Below, in pieces: positions 31,143 to 41,329 of a stretch of 64,000 nucleotides of DNA (position 1 is the first letter of the stretch; each line of letters starts with the position of its first letter). A model generated the notes under the pieces. The model was not told the DNA's origin. It did not search any database and saw only the letters and a list, made by a program, of their open reading frames with translations. This stretch comes from Nitzschia sp. DOCU1 (Eukaryota; Bacillariophyta; Bacillariophyceae; Bacillariales; Bacillariaceae). Position numbers and translations under genes: made by a program. Location of the stretch: assembly GCA_951394045.1 (NCBI GenBank), contig OX595993.1, positions 1,674,001 through 1,738,000 on the forward strand, in the 5' to 3' direction.

Positions 31143-31844
31143 TGCGTTTGAGGTTATTGAAAGAAGGATAACAGACACTGAAAGAAGCGAGCCTGCAGGT
31201 TTCTAACACTACTCTTGCGACAACGGGGGAATCTCAATGCATTTTTTGTGCTCAGCGGCGAAGAAGGTCTATGAAGATGTCTCCTTTTGCCAAAGCTACC
31301 GTGTAGTGGGGACGACTGACACAGAAAGCGACAGCTGTCGGCATCACGCGGTGGTTCAACAAAAAGAATATCCGGGTGCTGTCATCGATGACGATGGAAT
31401 TTCCCACCAAGGCGAAGGACAGAAGCACGGACCATAACTGTGCTTTGGAATCGACTCATTTGACTTCGTAAACGCTGACGCAAGGGAGGCCAAACGTTCG
31501 CATACCAGGTATTGGCAGTTTGGATGATTTGCATATCTACAACATTGAATAAAGAGATAAAAATTCTAATGCATCCCACGCTCTAAGTCATTGGCGATGC
31601 GTTATGCAAGGGCGCGCCTGCCAACCGAAACAAACCGAGGCCAGCGATAACAATCATCCCACCTCGCTCGAGCCACCATTGACAAAAAGGACGTTCGTGC
31701 TTTGTTTTTACGCGTCGATCGGCCACGAAAACCTTTGTGGTTGAACACTCTACTGTCTACCTGTCTCGTTCATGTCTTTGTTAGCGTGAAAGCATCATCT
31801 TCTTCTCTTATAAACTCTCACCACTACACAACAATATATTGAAA
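31143..31844. other. divergent intergenic region
   Basis: About 700 bp between the ABC1K and the V-ATPase proteolipid genes. A TTATAAAC stretch lies about 35 bp before the proteolipid ATG and could be TATA-like or part of the 5'-UTR. Nothing else recognised. Confidence 0.35.
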
Positions 31845-32576
31845 ATGCAACGTTATTTGGAAGACGGAGCCGCAAATGGATATTCATACGACGACCTGAA
31901 TGCTAGTGTCGCGTGTCCGTCGTGGGCCCCCATCGTTGGATTTACCGGCATTGCTTGTGCGGTAGTCTTTGCCAGTGAGTAGCCGAAAGTGGGAGAAGCG
32001 GAGTTATCGTGGGTTTCGTGGGTTTCGTGAGCTCATTATTATTATTATCGCCTTTTATCCTGTGTAGATTTCGGTGGGGCGTACGGTACAGCAAAAGCTG
32101 GCCTTGGAATCATGTCCATGGGAATTCGATCACCTGAATTGCTAATGCGAAACATCATCCCAGTGGTTATGGCCGGTGTTCTGGGTATCTATGGTTTGAT
32201 TGTGGCTGTCATTTTGAATGGAAAGTTCAGCGTTCCCGAGCAAGGAGGTTATACCACGTACAGTCAATATTCCGCATTTTCGCACCTGGCTGCTGGCCTG
32301 TGCTGTGGTTTCACTTCGCTGGCGTCCGGTATTGCCATTGGTATCTCGGCAGATGCAGGAACAAGGGCGATCGGTGCTCAATCCGCCATGGCGGCGTCAT
32401 GGAAGAAAATGGGCTTTACGGGCGATGCTGGAGGCCAAGTCGAAGGAGGTGGTGACAACCTGTTTGTGGCCACTGTACTGATTCAAGTCTTTGCTTCCAA
32501 CTTGGGACTTTATGGACTGATCGTTGCACTTATCTTGACGCAACAGGAATATTCGTGCAGTTCCTCAAACAATTGA
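31845..32576 (+). CDS. V-ATPase proteolipid c-like subunit lacking the key Glu
   Basis: Exons 31845-31974 and 32068-32576 (93-bp intron) give 212 residues. The four helices of subunit c are clear: PIVGFTGIACAVVFANFGGA, then GTAKAGLGI, NIIPVVMAGVLGIYGLIVA, LAAGLCCGFTSLASGIAIGI and VLIQVFASNLGLYGLIVALI. In known c subunits the last helix carries the proton-binding Glu in the pattern FAEVLGLYGL; here this is FASNLGLYGL, Ser187. The c'' subunit keeps its Glu in an earlier helix at a place that is Gly here (VVMAGVL), so no buried carboxylate remains. Also longer than usual (155-165) through an extra N-terminus and a Gly-rich loop before helix 4. Probably a specialised or non-pumping ring member. 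Confidence 0.85.
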
Positions 32577-32800
32577 TGAGCGCCTACCCCCTGTCACTAA
32601 TAGAAGCTCGATATCCATTGCCTGCTGTCTCGTTTTGTAGCCCGGTGGCAAAGAGTCTTGTCTACTCGCCCCGTTCTCTCTCACACGCTGGCAAAACTAT
32701 GGTTAGCTACCCCTACTTTACTACTAGAAAAGCTGTTGTTCTCGTAGCAGGATTAATGGTACAATGTTATCATAGTTAGCGCGATTACCGTTATTATAGC

Positions 32801-35326
32801 CTACTCATTCTCAAGGTCGAACTTTTTGAGCTTCCTTCGAAGTTCAATGATCGGTTTCCTGGCAGCAATTGAATCGCTCATACCCTTGTTATGGTAGTGA
32901 AGCGATGGATAGTATCGGTGCTGCCGAAGCAGGTCAGTTCTTGTTACCATCCCCACCAGCTGGTTTGTGCCATCCTTTACCACTGGTATGCAACCTACAT
33001 CGTTCGCGAGTAGAATGGCTTCTACCTCGGGCATCGTACGGCTAGCTTCCACGGTCTTGACGTGTTGCTTCATCCATGCCTTGACAGTCGAGCCTCGTTT
33101 TCGTCGCTCATCTGCCTTTCTTCGGGCATCGTCGTCCAAGGGCTCTTGCTGCTGCTTGTTCGTGGGAGATGTTCCGTTCTCTAGTTCCTTGGCAGCCTGA
33201 CGTAATCGCTTCTGCTCCTTGTTCCACATTCTTTGCTTGGCCGCTGCCACTTCCTTGTATGTCACTAGGCCAATGACGTCGTTGTTCTCATCAACGACGG
33301 GCAACGCGCGGACATCGTAGCGGGTAAACAAATTCTCCACTTGCTGTTCGGTCATGTCAGGTCCCACGCTCAGAACGGGGGCAGTCATGAACTCCCCTAC
33401 CGTCGGTTGCTCCTGCAAGCTGCTTTGCACCAGCTCTTGGACCAAACTATCCATAATACCAGCCGCATCAGCCTCGTCATTGAGTCTGACCGTCGCAGAG
33501 GCAGCCTTGGCATGACCTCCGCCACCAAAGCGTTCCTCCAGCAACTTGCCCAGTTTGATCGACTTCATGTTAATGCCCGCCTTGACTCGGCCAATAATGA
33601 TAAGAGTGCAAGGCTTCTTTTCGGACTTGGACAATTGCTTTTGGGAATGTTCTGCAAAGTCCACAAACTCCTCAAAGTCAATATAGCCATCACCATCCGT
33701 ATCAATGGCTTCCATCAGATTGGACACGGACTCTTCCGACGCAATGATTCCTGACGATGCCAGGGCCGTCGCGAGCTCCCGTTTGTCAAGAAATCCAGAC
33801 CCATCCAAATCCTTGCGATTGAACGATGTCCGTAGGCGTTGCTGCAAAAGATCATCAGCACTCAATGCTTCTGTTTCCATTATACTGCCCAGCTCGGGGG
33901 ACGCTTGTTGTTGTAGTGGGGGCAGGACAACCCGCCCATCCCCATCCTTTAGCAAATGTGTCTTGATGCGGTCCCCCGGCTCCTTTTGACCCTTGCGTTG
34001 ACCACCCGACTTGGGTTCATACACTAATCCAAGCAAGTAAACGTCTGAGGAACTCAGCTCCAGGGCATCCTGTGTCACAGCCGCCAGTCCATTAATAAAC
34101 CCATCCGCCGACAAAAGCACAGTAGATATGGTGACACCATGCACTACGGTCGAATTCGTATTGATTAAGGCTTGTGTCAGTACTCCTTGCTGCTCTCGAC
34201 TCAACGACGACTTGGCATGTTCCGCAATGGCTGCTTGACTTGCACCTTGCTCCATGACCCACGCCAACGCCCGGGCATCGCGTGGCGTGGTCGAATCATA
34301 ACATAGTGACCCTGTATCGCCATGAATCCCCAACGCCAATAATGTAGCTTCCGCCTCTGTCAGACCCTCATCCAACTCTGCCTCCACCAGTCGTTCTACA
34401 ATTAACGTCGACACGGACCCCACCTTATCCAAGACGTAATCCGATGCTTCTGGAATATCGGATTCCGAGTCCAAATGGTGATCTACGACCGTGATGCGTT
34501 TGGCATGATCCAATAGATACTCAGCTGGTCCAATCCGATCCCGTCGTTGCGCATCCACCAACCCCAGACGATTTAATCCACTCAAGTCATCCGGCAGACT
34601 CTTGAGACTCCGAATAGGAAACAAATGTTTGTGCAACGCCAAAAATCTTTGGACAGATGGATGGGCGCCCCGTGGTAGCACCACAAACGTGGGGAGATGA
34701 GAACTACTGTCAAAATCCGCCTTGTCGACATCTTCTCGATCATTTTGACAGCTCCATAACTTGGCCAGGCCGACGGCGCTGGCTAATGAATCAAAATCCG
34801 CTGTACAGTGTGTCAAGACGACATTGAATCCGGATGTAGGGACAATGTGAGCCGGTTGTTCTTTGATGGCTCTTCGTTTCTTATTATTTTGCTGAATGGA
34901 ATCTTCCGACGACTCGTCGAAGGAAGGAGTGGAAAGGCTTTCCTTGGACTCGGTTTCCGTCGCCGCTGCCTCGTCTGTTTGAACAGGTCGGGCAGTTACG
35001 GCACCTTCACTATCCGTAGTAATCTCCAACCCGTTGTCGCCCAAGAACTTGGCGGAATAGGAACGAAAGGTCCGTTCCCCCTTCTTTGGTGGTGCTTCCT
35101 GGTCATTGTTATTAGCAGTGGAGAGCTCTTGGTCTACTCGAGCAGCAGCCGAAGAAGAAGATCGAGCCGGGCGTTTGGCGTGAAGAGTAAAAGATGCCGT
35201 TTGGACTTGCTGTTTTAAATGAAAAGAAGACTGTGGAATCAACGCGTTGGATAGCTCATGACAACCGAGGCCCCAAAGAAAGAAGCCGACGACATAACTT
35301 CGCGATCTCGAGAGATTGGCAAGCAT
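32801..35326 (-). CDS. plastid DHH/DHHA1 phosphoesterase with EF-hands and CBS pair
   Basis: 841 residues from the first in-frame ATG (frame opens at TTG 35407). The leader MLANLSRSRSYVVGFFLWGL...SNALIP looks like a plastid bipartite signal. DHH domain at about 165-340: HCTADFDS, LVDAQRRD, VVDHHLDS and GIHGDTGS supply the metal ligands. Two EF-hand loops follow at about 505-555 (DLDGSGFLDKRE and DTDGDGYIDFEE, all ligand positions kept), inserted before the DHHA1 end, which reads GGGGHAKAASA. Two CBS domains come last (about 640-695 and 745-805). DHH-CBS architecture is known from nanoRNases and from CCA-adding enzyme fusions; no nucleotidyltransferase head is present. Calcium and adenylate control is inferred. 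Confidence 0.85.
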   Translation of the reverse strand: MLANLSRSRSYVVGFFLWGLGCHELSNALIPQSSFHLKQQVQTASFTLHAKRPARSSSSAAARVDQELSTANNNDQEAPPKKGERTFRSYSAKFLGDNGLEITTDSEGAVTARPVQTDEAAATETESKESLSTPSFDESSEDSIQQNNKKRRAIKEQPAHIVPTSGFNVVLTHCTADFDSLASAVGLAKLWSCQNDREDVDKADFDSSSHLPTFVVLPRGAHPSVQRFLALHKHLFPIRSLKSLPDDLSGLNRLGLVDAQRRDRIGPAEYLLDHAKRITVVDHHLDSESDIPEASDYVLDKVGSVSTLIVERLVEAELDEGLTEAEATLLALGIHGDTGSLCYDSTTPRDARALAWVMEQGASQAAIAEHAKSSLSREQQGVLTQALINTNSTVVHGVTISTVLLSADGFINGLAAVTQDALELSSSDVYLLGLVYEPKSGGQRKGQKEPGDRIKTHLLKDGDGRVVLPPLQQQASPELGSIMETEALSADDLLQQRLRTSFNRKDLDGSGFLDKRELATALASSGIIASEESVSNLMEAIDTDGDGYIDFEEFVDFAEHSQKQLSKSEKKPCTLIIIGRVKAGINMKSIKLGKLLEERFGGGGHAKAASATVRLNDEADAAGIMDSLVQELVQSSLQEQPTVGEFMTAPVLSVGPDMTEQQVENLFTRYDVRALPVVDENNDVIGLVTYKEVAAAKQRMWNKEQKRLRQAAKELENGTSPTNKQQQEPLDDDARRKADERRKRGSTVKAWMKQHVKTVEASRTMPEVEAILLANDVGCIPVVKDGTNQLVGMVTRTDLLRQHRYYPSLHYHNKGMSDSIAARKPIIELRRKLKKFDLENE

Positions 35327-35914
35327 TCTCGTTTCTCTGGGTATCTTTCCACCTTGGAATCTCGAAGAAAACTCAAAGTAATTGATTCCTCGACCTATCG
35401 ATTGCAACTACAACGTTCGACTAGCAGAAGAATGTGTCAACAGTACTCTTCTCAAAGGTCTTCCGATGGCACAGCGGAAGTCTTGGATGGATCAATCGCA
35501 ACCCTGATAGACGACTTTCCCCTTCCGCTCGTCACTATCGCGGACAGGTGGGCCGTGTCAGACGCCCGCTCCTCGGCACGCCAATCAGCGCGATCGCCAC
35601 GCAATTTGGCGTTTTCGTTGTATCGTAGCCGCCCGTGCCAAGAGCACGTGCTGTGCTGGAGGCAGGCCATTTGACCATGGAGTCCATGGAGTCATATACG
35701 TCGTCTGTCTGTCTGACGTAAACAGGCATATCGGCCCAATAACACGTCACAAAATCGGGCTTTGCTCCATGAAAACACATCATCGATTGGCGGCGCATCC
35801 TGTTTTCCTGTTGTCAATGCCACTATCGTAGAATCGCGTCACTTTTTTCACCCACGTTGTTTGGAAACTCTTTATTGAATTGAATAATATCACTATTCAC
35901 TCTCCTCCTCCACC
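35327..35914. other. divergent promoter region
   Basis: 588 bp between the DHH/CBS and PsbP-like genes, both plastid-directed. Overlapping short frames without motifs; no repeat seen. Confidence 0.35.
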
Positions 35915-36937
35915 ATGTTCTTGCGACTCCTTGTTGTGTTGGCTCTATCCTGGCAACAACATGCCAGCGCCTTTGCGCCGTCGTCAAAGTCTCCTTCCAC
36001 CAGTTCGTTACGAACGACGACGACAACATTCGCCGCCAAGACACGTGGTGATGATGACGAGCCATCGGGTCGAAGATCCTTTCTGACGACCACTGGTTGT
36101 GCGTTGATGGGCGCCCTATCTATTTCGCCAAAGAACGCTTGGGCTGGGATTGACGTGAGTGGATTGCGTGTCGAAGGTGGTAGTGGTGGCAATCCTGCCT
36201 TGGCCAGTCAACTCAAGGCCTACGATGGATCGGGATCCACAAGAATAAGAGAAATCAAAACCATTCAAGAAGAAAGCTATGTGCCGACAAAGAAGATATC
36301 TTCTGCTACTGCTGCAGCCGTAGACAACCGTGACCCGATTGCGACCTGGGCCTATCGGGCCAACCCAGGATTTAATCCGACTTTGACACGCGTCGGGCCA
36401 ATTGGCAACTTGTATCGTTATAATGACATGGTCCAAGCTCCTGTCGGATCGAAACGAAGAGCGATTGGCGTCCAATTTGAATTTCCGGCCGACTGGTTGC
36501 AACTCGATAGGACCATTGGAGGTATCCAATACGTTGACCAACGCAATGGCGACAAACTTTACGTATTCCGAGCACCTCTCCCCGCTGACACGACATTGGA
36601 AACAGTTTCCAAGGCCACTATCGGGGATTACATCTTTGATCCAGAAGGAAGTTTGGCCAAGAGTGGGCAGACCATTGAAGAATACAAAGTTTCGAGTGCG
36701 CAAATGCTGTCGGATTGTCAAGTTTGCGCGCCGCGACGACGATTCAAAGTCAAATATGCTACCGTGACGGGAAATGGACTGAGAGTGGAACGACGGGCAT
36801 TGGTAGATGCCTATCAAGTGGAGAATGATGTGTACATGCTCATGACATCGTCGAATGCTGTCAAATTCGAACAAAAGGATAGTCTCGAACGAGAAACGGT
36901 CGAGAACATTGTAACTTCGTTCCAAGTAGATGTTTAA
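35915..36937 (+). CDS. thylakoid lumen PsbP-domain protein
   Basis: 340 residues. Bipartite plastid leader with HASAFAPSS, then a second Tat-type signal: GRRSFLTTTGCALMGALSI ending NAWA. The mature protein has a linker and a PsbP-like alpha/beta domain at about 185-340: IGVQFEFPADWLQLDR at its start and VENIVTSFQV as the closing helix. Lumenal PsbP-like proteins stabilise photosystem II or serve in its assembly; which paralogue this is cannot be told. The early mature region (ANPGFNPTLTRVGPIGN) is unfamiliar. Converges on the selenoprotein gene with 229 bp between stop codons. Confidence 0.75.
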   Translation: MFLRLLVVLALSWQQHASAFAPSSKSPSTSSLRTTTTTFAAKTRGDDDEPSGRRSFLTTTGCALMGALSISPKNAWAGIDVSGLRVEGGSGGNPALASQLKAYDGSGSTRIREIKTIQEESYVPTKKISSATAAAVDNRDPIATWAYRANPGFNPTLTRVGPIGNLYRYNDMVQAPVGSKRRAIGVQFEFPADWLQLDRTIGGIQYVDQRNGDKLYVFRAPLPADTTLETVSKATIGDYIFDPEGSLAKSGQTIEEYKVSSAQMLSDCQVCAPRRRFKVKYATVTGNGLRVERRALVDAYQVENDVYMLMTSSNAVKFEQKDSLERETVENIVTSFQVDV

Positions 36938-37056
36938 ATAAGAAAATGTGTTACATCGACTTCTTCTATAGCAACTTGTACAATTTTCAGTGGCAGTCTC
37001 AACAAGCCAGAGATCTAGCAGGTTCAGAAAGACATGTTTCCGCGCAGCCCACTCTA

Positions 37057-37123
37057 GAAACAGTAACTTGCCCATCACGCTTCCACGAACACACACATGG
37101 AAGCGGTCATTCGAAGTTGTTTC
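37057..37123 (-). promoter_or_regulatory. SECIS-like hairpin in 3'-UTR of the selenoprotein
   Basis: On the minus strand, 43 nt after the stop: lower stem GAAACAACTT (37123-37114) pairing with AAGTTACTGTTTC (bulge of three), internal loop, ATGA at 37110-37107 facing TGAT at 37077-37074 (the kink-turn quartet of SECIS), then a ten-pair upper stem CGCTTCCATG/CGTGGAAGCG with an eight-base apical loop. The size and quartet fit a eukaryotic SECIS; the usual apical AA (or CC) is missing, the loop being TGTGTGTT. Confidence 0.6.
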
Positions 37124-37166
37124 GACTATTCCAAAGTAGGATCATGTCTCCTTTCCTGCCGCTCGG

Positions 37167-37829
37167 CTAGGCATCCGCCAATTCTTCAAAGATCTCCAAT
37201 AACGTCTCCGACGACTGCGCCCCTGAGAAGCCGTAGGGTCGTTTCGACGGGTCGTTGCCCCGAACAATAAAATACGGAACACCTCGAATCCCGTATTTAG
37301 AACTTCCTGACCGAATCTCCTGTTGCACTTGTTCTTTGCCCTGGTCCTGCTCCAAAAAAATCCTCAAAGAATCAACGTTCTCCATCCCCAAATCATTCTG
37401 TGCAAGTTCTACCAAAATGTCGACTTGTGAAATGTTTTTGCCTTGCTCATACTCCGCACGAAACAAAGCTTGATTGACTTGGTCGGTCGACATTCCGGCA
37501 TCCCGACAAAACTGAATCAGCTGGTGCGCTTTCCACGTATTGGGCCATATCTTCCAGTTCTCAAATTTGGCCCCATCCTTTCGTCCTTCGGACTTGAGAT
37601 GTTGCGTCCAACCACTTCCACCCCATCGTCGTCGGCAATAAGCTTCTACGGATTCTCCTTCTAGTTTCGTTCCCGGATCAATCACAAAGGGTTTCCAGTC
37701 GACTTGAATTCGCTCTTTGCCAAAGGATTGCATGGCTTGGTGGAGGCGCTGTTGGCCGACATAACACCAGGGTCAGGCCAAGTCTGAATATACGGTGACA
37801 TGAACAGCAACAGAGCGAGAAGATGCCAT
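37167..37829 (-). CDS. FrnE/DsbA-like thiol oxidoreductase selenoprotein (UPWC)
   Basis: 220 residues if the TGA at 37775-37773 is read as selenocysteine. From the ATG at 37829 the protein runs MASSRSVAVHVTVYSDLA, then UGA, then PWCYVGQQRLHQAM. In the FrnE branch of the DsbA family this place is VxxxSDxxCPWCYxG, so UGA stands exactly at the first active-site Cys (Sec19, Cys22). The rest is a complete thioredoxin fold with helical insertion: FVIDPGTKLEG, AHQLIQFCRDAG, ALFRAEYEQGKNIS and the cis-Pro loop GIRGVPYFIV. No targeting signal, so probably cytosolic or nuclear. A conventional gene finder would start at the downstream Met (37733) and lose the active site. A SECIS-like hairpin follows the stop. 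Confidence 0.8.
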
Positions 37830-38202
37830 GATGGACAATATCGATGGCTTATCCTAAAGTACAAAGGGATCGAACAATGGTTGTATGATGACAACGCAAA
37901 ACGAAAGGTCACAAAAGGAAAAGGCGACGACGAAGAAACGCGAGACCAAGATCTTTTTGGTCGTACTCTCGCGTAGGCGGTGGGAGGGCATTCGCCTTTT
38001 CGGTGTTCGCCATCGCATCACGGTTCGGGTCGAAAGAGTCAGTCCTCGATTTGGCGGGAGAAAAAGGCTCGGAGCGAGAAAACTGCGACCATGATGAACT
38101 CATCCCCCCCAAGTTGCAGAATGCACCAAATCGTTACACCATGGGCATTCGACAGTTCTCCTCGTGGTGAAACTCCTCCTTGCCAACACCACTTGATAAA
38201 CG
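37830..38202. other. divergent intergenic region
   Basis: 373 bp between the selenoprotein and the SGNH-like gene. No motif recognised. Confidence 0.35.
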
Positions 38203-41049
38203 ATGGCTGTCGCCAGTGTGAAAGAGGAAGAAAATGTATCGCTTGTGAGCCGGCAGAACCCACCATCTGAGCGGCCAGCCCAAACATCCTCCAGCCAGCA
38301 GAACTTCGTCTGGAAGGGAGTGGCGACGATTCTGGTGGTGGCGGCACTTCTACTAGCCATGGATTCATTCGAAATGAAAGGCGTCGAAAAAAATGGCCGT
38401 ATAGGTAATGCCACATCTTCTGTCGGTATGGATGGTGTCGTCGAAGCCAAGCCTACGGCAAGCCCCACACATACAACTTCGGCAAATACACAAGGCGCGT
38501 CTCCAACGGCATCTAACTCAATAGGTGGTAATTCAGCTAGTTCACACCCTCCCACAGATCCAGAACTCATCATTGAGCCTTGGTATACATATGTCCCGAG
38601 AGGGCAGCCATTGACGGATCAAGAACGACAAGATATCATTGACAAGTGGGGATCTTGGACCCTGGTGGATGCAAAACGCGATCAACGACCACAGGAAGAC
38701 TTTTTTGCCAGGTATCCCTATCGGGATGTTCCTCGTGCCGAATTCCCCCCAACTGCTTGGCAACTCGATAAGGAATATTTGGATCAATTCTTTCCCGAAG
38801 CCTTGGCATTGGTGGATCGGGCCCAAGAAGCCATTTTGGCCGAATACGGCAAAGAAGGCCCCAAAGATACCTTCCTTCAGCGTTCAAACATGTTTAAAGT
38901 AGAAATCATGGAGACGTGGGAGAATGAACAACTGGGGGACCGGAGTTCGAGACAGCAGGGAGGCTTTACCAATCGAAAAAGCTGGGACGGCTTTGTCCGA
39001 CGAATCCTTCACGCCATCGTTTCACAAGATTCGTTTGTTTTTGCCATGGGGGGTCATTCGGCAGCAGCAGCACATGGGTACGTATTGCCAAATGACGGTG
39101 GGTCGCATGTATTAGATGAAAAAAGACTGAACGTCTCCTTATCCATCGTTCCTCTCCTGTAGCAATCACTTTGTGCAGTCCTACACAATCCAAGTTCAAT
39201 GGATATTGGAGTCTGTATTTGCGAGGCTCGGTGTTCGTCACCAAGCTAGAAACTTTGGAATGGGTGGTCTTGGAACAGTACATAATGCATTGGGTTCTGG
39301 TAGTATCTATGGGCCCGACGTCGATGTTCTTATGTGGGACAGTAGCATGACTGAGAAGGATGCAGCCAGTCAAGACTTGTTTCATCGACAATATATTTTG
39401 GGAGGTGGCAAGGTCCCAATCCTTTGGTCGCTTGCCTTGAGTACTTTGAAGCATTTGCATTTGAATGCCGACGTGGATGTGGGAATGGTGGGAGAGGGGA
39501 ACCAAGGACTTACTTTGGCCAAGAACGTGGAAGAACTCGACGCTCAACCGTGGGCAGCTCGGTATCTGAAATGTGACAATGAGCTCAAGAAGATATGTGG
39601 GGCCCACGAGTATAGCGGAACTTGCTGGATCAATCGAGATGATTTCACGCCAAATGTTACGCAGGCTAATGCGCCAGGAGGGCGGGCGTCTTGGCATCCG
39701 GGCAACCGCAGGCACCAGCTACGAGGACGTGTGCTGGCGTTTACCATTCTAAGCGGGCTACGAGACGCATTGAATCTGTGGAAGGACGCAGAGGGCTATG
39801 TACTAGCTGATGAGATGTGGCATGTCAAAGACTACTACGAGAAAATCCGGGCCAAGGTAGCTGCCGACAAAGGGCCTTGTCACGAAAAGTTTGGGGATGC
39901 TCATTTAGAGTTTGCCTGCAAGTATCCTGTAAAGGTACGTAAGAAAGTCGAGGGAGGGAACAACACAATGGATGGCAACGTACGCTCCGCTCTAAGATTT
40001 TGCATTCTGCTCCATACCTGGTACAGGCGCGAACCGAATTCACCCCTAGAGCATTCCCCGCCTGGACCAAAATCCGAAATCTCATGCCGCCGGAGCAGCG
40101 AGCCATTTTGAACCCAGCCCCTAGAAATGTCTATAGTCCTCCAGATGTTTTCAATCCGCACTTACACCCACCCAAAGGCTCCGTTGATGTCTTGAATATT
40201 GTCGAGCAAGGCGTGCCATTCCAGCCTAATCTTGTGCCAGATTATACCAGTGTCTACAAAATGCCCACATTTCCTTCGGCACCCAGTATTCCCATCGGTA
40301 AGGGCCTTCACTTGAATACCAAAGCTGGAGATGTATTTTGTGATGGATCGGCAACTTCCTTTTGTTCCCGAAACGAGAACGGCTGCATGTTGGTAAGTGG
40401 ATGTGTCTCAACGAGATGGAGACATGTTCCTGCATATTGGATCCGGTCATGATTGGAATTTGGGTAGGTGATTGCGAGTTTTTTTACTTGTCTAACCTCT
40501 CTCTCTCTCTCTCTCGTGTGCTGTTTACTCTAGTATGGGCATAATGATGGTCGTAACGGCATTGCCTTTGATGGCTACTCGGGATGGATCGTAATGAACA
40601 TCCCCGATGTCAAGTATGGTTACATTGCGGTGAAGTATGAGTCATGGCACAAGAAGGATGGCAATGTGGCAACCGATGGCTGGGAGTCTATCAATAATGA
40701 ACGACGGCGCCTACGAGAAAGTGATGCTGCAATACTCTCCAGCAAAGGCAACAGCAGCCATCCTCAGTCCACCCACGCCACGACGAACCATCGATTGCTG
40801 AAAACTAAACCCGCTCCCTACTGCAACGAGTTTGTCTTTGAATACGCTGTCGACGGAGTCGTGACGACACTCAACATGACGGAATGGGAGCGTCGTTCGC
40901 AACATGTCCAACGCGTCGTGGAAGTCATGACAATTCTAGAGGATCCCAACTACACAAGTGGAGTCGAAACGCAAGTGGAGATTGCCGTTCGCATTCGCGG
41001 ATGCGGACGAGTCAAGCACTTTACCCTATCTCACGTGTACTGGGCTTAG
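38203..41049 (+). CDS. SGNH-like type II membrane protein, diatom family
   Basis: Four exons: 38203-39077, 39163-39934, 40027-40392 and 40534-41049; 842 residues. The first splice restores GHSAAAAHGNHFVQSYT. A single span lies at about 41-53, followed by a Ser/Thr-rich stalk. The lumenal domain has SGNH-hydrolase-like blocks: FAMGGHSAAAAHG for the nucleophile region, NFGMGGLG, and VDVLMWDSSMTEKD. Later blocks include a Cys-containing PAPYCNEF and GHNDGRNGIAFDGYSGW, resembling a ligand-binding beta fold. The catalytic triad is not fully assigned. Probably a Golgi or surface carbohydrate-modifying protein. The third intron (141 bp, with a CT tract) contains an open piece in another frame (HIGSGHDWN), so that junction is less sure. 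Confidence 0.65.
40496..40515 (+). repeat. CT microsatellite within intron 3
   Basis: About nine CT units ahead of the TTTACTCTAG acceptor; acts as the pyrimidine tract of the intron. Confidence 0.8.
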
Positions 41050-41329
41050 CATGTTTGTCAAAAGTGGTGGCATCAAGTTTTGTACACGAGTATAAAAGTG
41101 ATACTAGAAAGTGTATCTACGATAGATAGAGCAGCCCATTGTGTTATGGCTGGTATAAAACACCGACCATCGCGTCGGTTTGGCTGTGGCCTCTTCGTTG
41201 TTGAGTTGCAGGTGATATAGTCACATCAACTAGCGATTGATGCTAGTGGTAGTTCGGGATGCCCGCACTGCGGCGCCCGAAACAACTCTCTCCAAAGTGA
41301 GCATGGCGCTAGAGTGCCGCCGTATACCT

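Noticed and set aside
40393..40533. Extra exon in the SGNH-like gene (frame reading HIGSGHDWN)
   Set aside because: Cannot be joined to both neighbours in frame with GT/AG sites; treated as intron.
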